From NCBI GenBank assembly GCA_037893245.1, contig JBAIAA010000746.1:62001-126000 (forward strand): a stretch of DNA of 64,000 bases, written 5' to 3'. The notes below the pieces were generated by a model. That model searched no databases, was not told the origin of the DNA, and saw only the letters and a list, made by a program, of their open reading frames with translations. Made by a program: the position numbers and the translations under genes. Position 1 is the stretch's first letter; each line of letters starts with the position of its first letter. Positions 45,600 through 55,200 of this stretch are shown here, in pieces. The DNA comes from Crossaster papposus (taxonomy: Eukaryota > Echinodermata > Asteroidea > Velatida > Solasteridae).

Positions 45600-48500
45600 C
45601 AACATAGGGCAACTAGCTCAGTTTATAGTAGAGTTCAGTTGTTAATTTGGGAGACTGCCAACAGGTCAAGATAGCTCAGTTAGTAGAGCTCAGTTGTCAA
45701 TTTGGGAGACCGCCAACATAGGGCAAGATAGCTCAGTTAGTAGAGCTCAGTTGTCAATTTGGGAGACCGCCAACATAGGGCAAGATAGCTCCGTTAGTAG
45801 AGCTCAGTTGTCAATTTGGGAGACCGCCAACATAGAGCAAGATAGCTCCGTTAGTAGAGCTCAGTTGTCAATTTGGGAGACCGCCAACATAGAGCAAGAT
45901 AGCTCGAGCTCAGTTGTCAATTTGGGAGACTGCCAACATAGGGCAAGATAGCTCCGTTAGTAGAGCTCAGTTGTCAATTTGGGAGACCGCCAACATAGGG
46001 CAAGATAGCTCCGTTAGTAGAGCTCAGTTGTCAATTTAGGAGACCGCCAACATAGAGCAAGATAGCTCGAGCTCAGTTGTCAATTTGGGAGACCGCCAAC
46101 ATAGGGCAAGATAGCTCAGTTAGTAGAGCTCAGTTGTCAATTTGGGAGACCGCAAACATAGGGCAAGATAGCTCCGTTAGTAGAGCTCAGTTGTCAATTT
46201 GGGAGACTGCCAACAGGGCAAGATAGCTCAGTTAGTAGAGCTCAGTTGTCAATAGCAATTTGGGAGACCGCCAACATAGCATACTGGGGCAAGATAGCTC
46301 AGTTAGTAGAGCTCAGTTGTCAATTTGGGAGACTGCCAACAGGGCAAGATAGCTCAGTTAGTAGAGCTCAGTTGTCAATTTGGGAGACCGCCAACATAGG
46401 TCAAGATAGCTCCGTTAGTAGAGCTCAGTTGTCAATTTGGGAGACTGCCAACAGGGCAAGATAGCTCAGTTAGTAGAGCTCAGTTGTCAATAGCAATTTG
46501 GGAGACTGCCAACATAGCATACTGGGGCAAGATAGCTCAGTTAGTAGAGCTCAGTTGTCAATTTGGGAGACTGCCAACAGGGCAAGATAGCTCAGTTAGT
46601 AGAGCTCAGTTGTCAATTTGGGAGACCGCCAACATAGGTCAAGATAGCTCAGTTAATAGAGCTCAGTTGTCAATTTGGGAGACTGCCAACATAGAGCAAG
46701 ATAGCTCAGTTAGTAGAGCTCAGTTGTCAATTTGGAAGACTGCCAACATAGGGCAAGATAGCTCAGTTAGTAGAGCTCAGTTGTCAATTTGGGAGACTGC
46801 CAACATAGGGCAAGATAGCTCAGTTAGTAGAGCTCAGTTGTCAATTTGGGAGACTGCCAACATGGGGCAAGATAGCTCATTAGTAAAGCTCAGTTGTCAG
46901 TTTGGAAGACTGCCAACATAGGGCAAGATAGCTCAGTTAGTAGAGCTCAGTTGTCAATTTGGGAGACTGCCAACATAGGGCAAGATAGCTCAGTTAGTAG
47001 AGCTCAGTTGTCAATTTGGGAGACCGCCAACATAGGGCAAGATAGCTCCGTTAGTAGAGCTCAGTTGTCAATTTGGGAGACCGCCAACATAGAGCAAGAT
47101 AGCTCCGTTAGTAGAGCTCAGTTGTCAATTTGGGAGACCGCCAACATAGAGCAAGATAGCTCGAGCTCAGTTGTCAATTTGGGAGACTGCCAACATGGGG
47201 CAAGATAGCTCAGTTAGTAGAGCTCAGTTGTCAATTTGGGAGACCGCCAACATAGGGCAAGATAGCTCCGTTAGTAGAGCTCAGTTGTCAATTTGGGAGA
47301 CCGCCAACATAGGGCAAGATAGCTCCGTTAGTAGAGCTCAGTTGTCAATTTAGGAGACCGCCAACATAGAGCAAGATAGCTCGAGCTCAGTTGTCAATTT
47401 GGGAGACCGCCAACATAGGGCAAGATAGCTCAGTTAGTAGAGCTCAGTTGTCAATTTGGGAGACCGCCAACATAGGGCAAGATAGCTCCGTTAGTAGAGC
47501 TCAGTTGTCAATTTGGGAGACTGCCAACAGGGCAAGATAGCTCAGTTAGTAGAGCTCAGTTGTCAATAGCAATTTGGGAGACCGCCAACATAGCATACTG
47601 GGGCAAGATAGCTCAGTTAGTAGAGCTCAGTTGTCAATTTGGGAGACTGCCAACAGGGCAAGATAGCTCAGTTAGTAGAGCTCAGTTGTCAATTTGGGAG
47701 ACCGCCAACATAGGTCAAGATAGCTCCGTTAGTAGAGCTCAGTTGTCAATTTGGGAGACTGCCAACAGGGCAAGATAGCTCAGTTAGTAGAGCTCAGTTG
47801 TCAATAGCAATTTGGGAGACCGCCAACATAGCATACTGGGGCAAGATAGCTCAGTTAGTAGAGCTCAGTTGTCAATTTGGGAGACTGCCAACAGGGCAAG
47901 ATAGCTCAGTTAGTAGAGCTCAGTTGTCAATTTGGGAGACCGCCAACATAGGTCAAGATAGCTCAGTTAATAGAGCTCAGTTGTCAATTTGGGAGACTGC
48001 CAACATAGAGCAAGATAGCTCAGTTAGTAGAGCTCAGTTGTCAATTTGGAAGACTGCCAACATAGGGCGAGATAGCTCAGTTAGTAGAGCTCAGTTGTCA
48101 ATTTGGGAGAGTGCCAACATAGAGCAAGATAGCTCAGTTAGTAGAGCTCAGTTGTTAATTTGGAAGACTGCCAACATAGGGCAAGATAGCTCAGTTAGTA
48201 GAGCTCAGTTGTCAATTTGGGAGACTGCCAACATAGGGCAAGATAGCTCAGTTAGTAGAGCTCAGTTGTCAATTTGGGAGACTGCCAACATAGGGCAAGA
48301 TAGCTCAGTTAGTAGAGCTCAGTTGTCAATTTGGAAGACTGCCAACATAGGGCGAGATAGCTCAGTTAGTAGAGCTCAGTTGTCAATTTGGGAGAGTGCC
48401 AACATAGAGCAAGATAGCTCAGTTAGTAGAGCTCAGTTGTTAATTTGGAAGACTGCCAACATAGGGCAAGATAGCTCAGTTAGTAGAGCTCAGTTGTCAA

Positions 48501-48918
48501 TTTGGGAGACTGCCAACATAGGGCAAGATAGCTCAGTTAGTAGAGCTCAGTTGTCAATTTGGGAGACTGCCAACATAGGGCAAGATAGCTCAGTTAGTAG
48601 AGCTCAGTTGTTAATTACGGAGACTGCCAACATAGGGCAAGATAGCTCAGTTAATAGAGCTCAGTTGCCAATTTGGGAGACTGCCAACATAGGGCAAGAT
48701 AGCTCAGTTAGTAGAGCTCAGTTGACAATTTGGGAGATCGCCAACATAGGGCAAGATGACTCAGTTAGTAAAGTTCAGTTGTCAATTTGGGAGACTGCCG
48801 ACATAGCACAAGATAGCTCAGTTAGTAGAGTTTAGTTGTCAATTTGGGAGACTGCCAACATAGGGCAAGATAGCTCAGTCAGTAAAGCTCAGTTGTAAAT
48901 TTGTGAGACCGCCAACCT
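45600..48918. repeat. 57-bp array made from the 5' half of a tRNA-like repeat, about 57 units
   Basis: Unit: GGGCAAGATAGCTCAGTTAG, TAGAGCTCAGTTGTCAATTT, GGGAGACCGCCAACATA. The first 26 bases are the acceptor/D-arm half of the tRNA-like repeat, including its A-box; the rest is the leader seen before 19172 and 23363. The B-box half is absent. Some units are short (no CATAG) or carry a CATACTGG insert. Higher-order period 1314 bp (46246 to 47560, 46484 to 47798) and 238 bp. Open frame AQLSIWETANIGQDSSVSR is a by-product of the multiple-of-three length. Confidence 0.95.
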
Positions 48919-48978
48919 ACAGGTAATAAACTGTTCTTTTCTTTGTAGGAACGGGGGCCCATAACACCACAAGTAACC

Positions 48979-49222
48979 ATGACCTGCCTATTTATTGTCC
49001 GAACGGTTGCATCCCGAAAGTTGTCCAACCTTCTCAAGAGCTCGGCCAAAGGCTGTAAATCCTGCATTTCAAGGAGATCTTGCTGTGCCTCTTCACCAGC
49101 GTCTCTCCTGAATGTGGCCAAAGAGGACCGATTCAACTGCATCCATGTAGATGTGGGCGAGAACGATCGTCTCAAGAACTGTGAGCCAGAAGGCTCAGAT
49201 GAGTTTAGTCAATCGTTATCAG
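48979..49222 (+). CDS. NUDT6: NUDT6 coding exon 1 (presequence and start of N-domain)
   Basis: The exon itself starts at 48949 after a TTCTTTTCTTTGTAG acceptor, so at least one upstream non-coding exon exists; 48949-48978 is 5' UTR. The ATG at 48979 opens an Arg/Lys/Ser-rich, acid-free stretch of about 45 residues (basic, mitochondrial type) and then [18 protein letters not shown], which aligns with the DRFGGISVRL region of NUDT6. The donor is GTACAC, phase 1. The first 134 coding bases exist a second time in intron 4 (55897-56030). Confidence 0.88.
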
Positions 49223-52200
49223 GTACACACATGTAAACTATGTACTGAGACAATCGCTGAAGCTTATAGTTGTAACTGGTCATTGAGTTTTTGTGACTCA
49301 AGCCAGTTCATTTTAACCAGTTCGCGCCGGATGACGTATATAAACGCAAACATTTCCCCAAATTCAAAACGGATGACGCATAAACACGCCAAGTTTAAGT
49401 TCGGAAATGTATGTCAGCAGCGCGCAAGGCCGGAAATGCGTGGGTGTGCTTCTCGGCACTATCAGCCTGAACCCGCTTCGGATCGAGTTTCGTTAAAAAT
49501 AATCCCGCCCGTCTGCTCGGCGATGTTGAAATAATCCCGGCGCAAACTGGTTAAAAAAGTGACTAAAGTTCAGTCATTTTGTAGAATTGACTTGAGTCGA
49601 GTTCAGTCATTTTAAAGAAGTGACTCGAGTCGAGTTCAGTCATTTTGTAGAAGTGACTCAAGTCGAGATCAGTCATTTTGTAGAAGTGACTCAAGTCGAG
49701 TTCAGTCATTTTGAAGAAGTGACTTGAGTCGAGTTCAGTCATTTTGAAGAAGTGACTTGAGTCGAGTTCAGTCATTTTGTAGAAGTGACTCGAGTCCGAG
49801 TAACGCTCGGTTCAGACAGGCGTTCCACAGTCGCGCCGAACCAAATGAGTGAATTGAGTCCGACGTCTAAAACTAATAAGGGCAACAAGGCGCGCCAGAC
49901 GGCGAACGATCGACTGCTGGAGTTGTTAGAGCGACTCAGGAGCGACTTGATTTCAATTTGGTTTGGCGCGACTGTGGAACGCCTGTCTGAACCGAGCGTT
50001 AGTCATTTTGAAGAAGTGACTCAAGTCGAGATCAGTCATTTTGAAGAAGTGACTAAAGTCGAGTTCAGTCATTTTGAAGAAGTGACTCGAGTCGAGTTCA
50101 GTCATTTTGTAGAAGTGACTCAAGTCGAGTTCAGTCATTTTGAAGAAGTGACTTGAGTCGGGTTCAATCATTTTGAAGAAGTGACTCGAATCGAGATCAG
50201 TCATTTTGAAGAAGTGACTCGAGTCGAGTTCAGTCATTTTGAAGAAGTGACTCGAGTCGAGTACGTTCTGTCATTTTGTAGAAGTGACTTGAGTCGAGTT
50301 CAGTCATTTTGAAGAAGTGACTAAAGTTGAGTTCTGTCATTTTGTAGAAGTGACTCGAGTCGAGTTCTGTCATTTTGTAGAAGTGACTTGAGTCGAGTTC
50401 AGTCATTTTGAAGAAGTGACTAAAGTCGAGTTCAGTCATTTTGAAGAAGTGACTCGAGTCGAGTTCTGTCATTTTGTAGAAGTGACTTGAGTCGAGTTCA
50501 GTCATTTTGAAGAAGTGACTAAAGTTGAGTTCAGTCATTTTGGAGAAGTGACTCGAGTCGAGTTCTGTCATTTTGTAGAAGTGACTTGAGTCGAGTTCAG
50601 TCATTTTGAAGAAGTGACTTGAGTCGAGTTCAGTCATTTTGAAGAAGTGACTAAAGTTGAGTTCAGTCATTTTGTAGAAGTGACTTGAGTCGAGTTCAGT
50701 CATTTTGAAGAAGTGACTAAAGTCGAGTTCTGTCATTTTGTAGAAGTGACTTGAGTCGAGTTCAGTCATTTTGAAGAAGTGACTAAAGTCGAGTTCTGTC
50801 ATTTTGAAGAAGATACTCGAGTCGAGATCAGTCATTTTGAAGAAGTGACTCGAGTTGAGTTTAGTCATTTTGAAGAAGTGTCTCGAGTCCGCGTTAGTGA
50901 TTTTGAAGAAGATACTTGAGTCAAGTTTATTTATTTTGTAGAAGTGACTCGAGTCGAGATCAGTCATTTAAAAAAAGTGACTAAAGTTGAGTTAGTGATT
51001 TTGAAGAAGTGAATCGAGTCGAGTTTAGTCTTTTTTAAGAAGTTACCAGAGTCGAGTTCAGTCATTTTGTAGAAGTAACTTGAGTAGAGTTACGGTCATT
51101 CAAAAATTACCAAAATTACAATGAAAACAATTCTGAAAATTAACGTTATACTTTCCTGCCACCGTGAATCATTCACATGCAAGAGTGTACTTCCGGTCTG
51201 ACCGCAAGTATACACTTGCTAGTCCGCTAGTCGAACTCCTGCTGTTCACGGGCTCAGGAATATACTTGGGTTATCACGAGTAACATGCTCGAATGCACCC
51301 AAAGTTAAAACGTTACATGTACTTGTTGAACCTCTAGCCCTTAAGTAGGAGCGTTTCGTTACTCACAATTTTACCAGAGTCGTTATCGCAGTGGCAGTCG
51401 GAGGGTCGGACAGCCGTCTGGTTAAAGCTCCCCACGAGACAGTGCCACCTGATCCCGCTGGCCGCCAGGCAAGGGTTTGAGCTCCATCATGCCCGGGACG
51501 GCCACGTGGTGATGTCTCGGTGGCTACACACAGACGCGAGCCGTCTGCCGAGGTACGCTATGCACCAGGTCGGGGTGGCAGGTGAGATTTGGAGTCTACG
51601 ACTCAAAAATATTTTTTTTAATTTAACATCACCGAGCCGAGGCGAGGGATTATTTTTAACGAAACTCAATCCGAGGCGGGTTCAGGCTGAAGGTACCGGG
51701 AAGCACACCCACGCATTCCCGGCTATGCTCGCTGCTGACAGACGTTTCCGGCCTTGCTCGTGGCGTGTTTATGCGTCATCCGTTTTGAATCCGGAGAAAA
51801 CTTTGCGTTTATATACGTCATCCGGCGCGAACTGGTTAAGTAGAAATCCACATAGAATGGTTGAGGGTTTCTTGTGGCAAAATGAGACGGAACTGGGCAG
51901 AGGTTGAAAAAAGAGTTCTCAGGTAGGATACAATTCTCCTTACAATGCTGTTTGTTGCGCTTCAATCGGACATTCTGTTAACAAGTTATGGCTGTTTAAA
52001 GTTTGCATTTATCAACATGTCGCAAAAGTAAAATATTGAGAAAAAGGCCTTTGAAGTTTTGAGTTTTGTACGGATGTGATATGGACAAATGTCAATTGTT
52101 TTTCCTTAAAATCACTTTTATTCAACTACTTCCATACTATTTCTTAACAGAATATAAATAGTAATATAATTAATCTGAAAATTAAAAAGAAATTATCCAT

Positions 52201-55200
52201 TCATTATTTAGCAGTTCTCTCCACTAAGATCTGTGCCCGGTTCCGTCTCATTTTGCCAGAACAAGTACTCGCCGAGTAGTTAACAATGTTTTTATACAGA
52301 GCAGAAAGACTAAATAGACGTTAGTACATGTACAACGTAAGGTGACAACCCATTATTTAGCAGTGAGATTCGATGCAACGTTGGCATGAAATTTATTTGT
52401 TGGGAGTTAAAGGTAGGATACACCATTTGCAGATATCAAAAATATTTACTATCGAATTATTAAGAAATATCCTACTCATTTGAAAGTAAATGTTGATTCT
52501 GGGCATCCAGCAAAAGGATTGTGTTAGATATCCTGTAATTATTCCGAAAAATTGAATTTTATGATGAAAAATTCGCGATCGCCGGACAAAAACAAAGATA
52601 ACATAAGAATAACTGCTCGACGCCGGTTGAAAAAACCCGCTGTTTTTCGTGCTTTTCTCGGCATCCATGATTGTAAAACTTCGGACAGCTCAGTTAAATG
52701 ATATTTACTATAAAATACAACCCCCCAAATCTACTCATTCAAGCAATGACCAATGGTGTATACTACCTTTAAATCCTAGGGAGAGTGAGGTGAAGCAAAT
52801 GATTTCTTGATTGCTTGCTTTATTGATAACATCCAGAAAAGGGGCAACTTTAGTGCAGAAACTTGAAAGTAGTTACTTTTTTGGATGTCAACACTGTAAA
52901 ACTAATTGTTACTCGCGAGTACTTGTTCTACTCGTGCCTGGATAAGTACTCAAGTAGATAAAAAATTATTAATACAATAAGTAGCACAAACTACTTGCGA
53001 GTACTCGAGGGTAGGCACTCACCGCGTTAGGGGGACAGGCTTTTTTGTTTGGAAAAGACAGACCGAGTAGTGGGGAAATTTTCGAGTCCCTATAGCGCGT
53101 TGGGTCTTCAGTAAAGGTAGAACAAGGTAAAATTAGGTTAGGGAGGGTATAATGAAAGAAAATGTAGAAGAGGACAAATTAGGGTGAGGCTGAAAATTTT
53201 TGAATTGTTGAGTGTTCTGAGTTTGAGATTAGAGAGATTTCCGTTTACACACAAACCCTATGGGTTGTCCCAATAACGCTATGTAGCAAAAGAATTTGTG
53301 TACTCACGTTACTCACCCAGCAGTATTATGCCAATGTGTTTTGCCTGTAAGGTCCTGGTTAAAGGTAGAATACACCATTTCCAGATATCGAAAATATTTA
53401 CTACCAAATTTTTAAGAAATATCTTAATCATTTGAAAGTAAATAATGATTCTAGGCATCCAGCAAAATGATTGCGCTAGATATCCTGTAATTATTCTGAA
53501 AAAATAGAATTTTGCAAAGAAAAAACAAAGATAACATAAGAATAACTGCTCGACACCGGTGGAAAACGAACGCTGTTTTTCTTGCTTTTCTCAGCATCCA
53601 TGATTGTAAAACTTTGGACAGGTTAGTTAAACGATATTTACTATAAAATACAACCCCTCAAATCTACCCATTCATGATAATTCAAGCAATTACCAATGGT
53701 GTATCCTACCTTTTAAATGCTGTAATTGTCACTGACTTGATTGCAACATTGGACTGAGAGAGTTATGCAATATTTTTCTATGAACTTTGTTGCAGGTTTT
53801 GTATTAAATCAGGAAACAGAAGAGGTCCTGATGATTCAAGACAAACACAGGGTAAGAAATAGTTTCCTTACAAATTTGAACATTTTATTATTATTATTAT
53901 ATATTTCTTGTAATGAAACCAAGAATCCCTCAAAAGCGCTCACTGTAGCTCGCAAGCCTGAAGAAACCTGTAGAGAGAAGACAATGAGAAGTAGGTACAT
54001 TTTTAGAGGTGGGAGGAAAACCCCCAGAAGAATAATCTGGGGAAAACCCACGGAATCAGGCAGGGACTGAAAACCCAATCCACATATTGGCCCAGGCCGG
54101 ATTTGAACCCGGGTCATGGTGGTGAAAGGCGAGGAAAGAACCGCTACGCCAGGCCCGTACGCAGGGGAGGTGCGACGGGTGCATACGCACCCCCCTAAAT
54201 TACCAAAAGGTGCACATTTTCCTGGGTAAATAATGGTATTTTGATGTAGAAATAACGGTACTGGCACACGAAAATGTTTGGTCCCATTGTTGGTCCCATC
54301 AAGTACAAATTCGCACCCCCCCATAAAAAATTATGCGTACGGGCCTGTACGCCAACCCGACTCCCTTGATTTAACCCTTGCTCTTTGAGTGTACACATAT
54401 GAACTGGGACTGTGAGTGACCAGAAGGGGGACCTATTTCCCGAGGCCGAAGGTCCAAAAGAACCAGGCGCCGCCATTTTTCATATTAAGATGAGCCTGGC
54501 AAACCTCTTGAGGGCGCTGTAACTAGTCAACAATTTTAAGTCTATTGCCCGCTTCGGGAACTATTTCCCGCAAATTCACGGTGGCGCAAATCTCATGCAA
54601 TAGCCTATATTAGTTAACCCCACGTGACCGTGTTTCAGCCAACCAGAATACAGAACTAGCAAGAGGTGAGTTATAAAGCTGTTTATTGCATGGCAGTGGT
54701 GCATGCCAATGCACTCTAGCTGTGTGCATTGGAAGATTAAACAAGGATTTTTTGGGGGATGAATATGGAAGGGCGTTTAAGTGGAAACAAGAGCAAGGGT
54801 TAATTTCCTTAACCAGTTAGCGCCGGAAAACGTAAATACACGCAGATTTTCCCAGATTCAAAACGGATGATGCATAAACACGTCACGAGCAAGGCCGGAA
54901 ATGTCTGTCGGCAGCAAGCAAGGTCGGAAATGTCTGTCGCAGCAAGCAAGGCCGGAAATGCGTGGGTGTGCTTCCCGGTACCATCGGCCTAAACCCGCCT
55001 CGGATCGAGTCTCGTTAGAAATAATCCCGCCCCTCGGCTCGGTGATGTTAAAATAATCCCGGCCCGAACTGGGTAATAATAATGTGTTGTCGCATCATAT
55101 TATCAGGTAATTTCTCTTCTTTGTGTAAATTTCCAAATGCTTGAAGGTTTTAAAGGGTCTTCTCCAGTTTTAGAAGCATCTTTTGTTGAAAATATCTTCC

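Noticed and set aside
47798-48835. 345-aa plus-strand frame with repeated AQLSIWETANIGQDSSVSR
   Set aside because: It is a translation of the 57-bp tRNA-half array; the open frame follows from the unit being a multiple of three.
50230-50967. 245-aa minus-strand frame [11 protein letters not shown] repeats
   Set aside because: It is a product of the 33-bp minisatellite and lies in NUDT6 intron 1 on the opposite strand.
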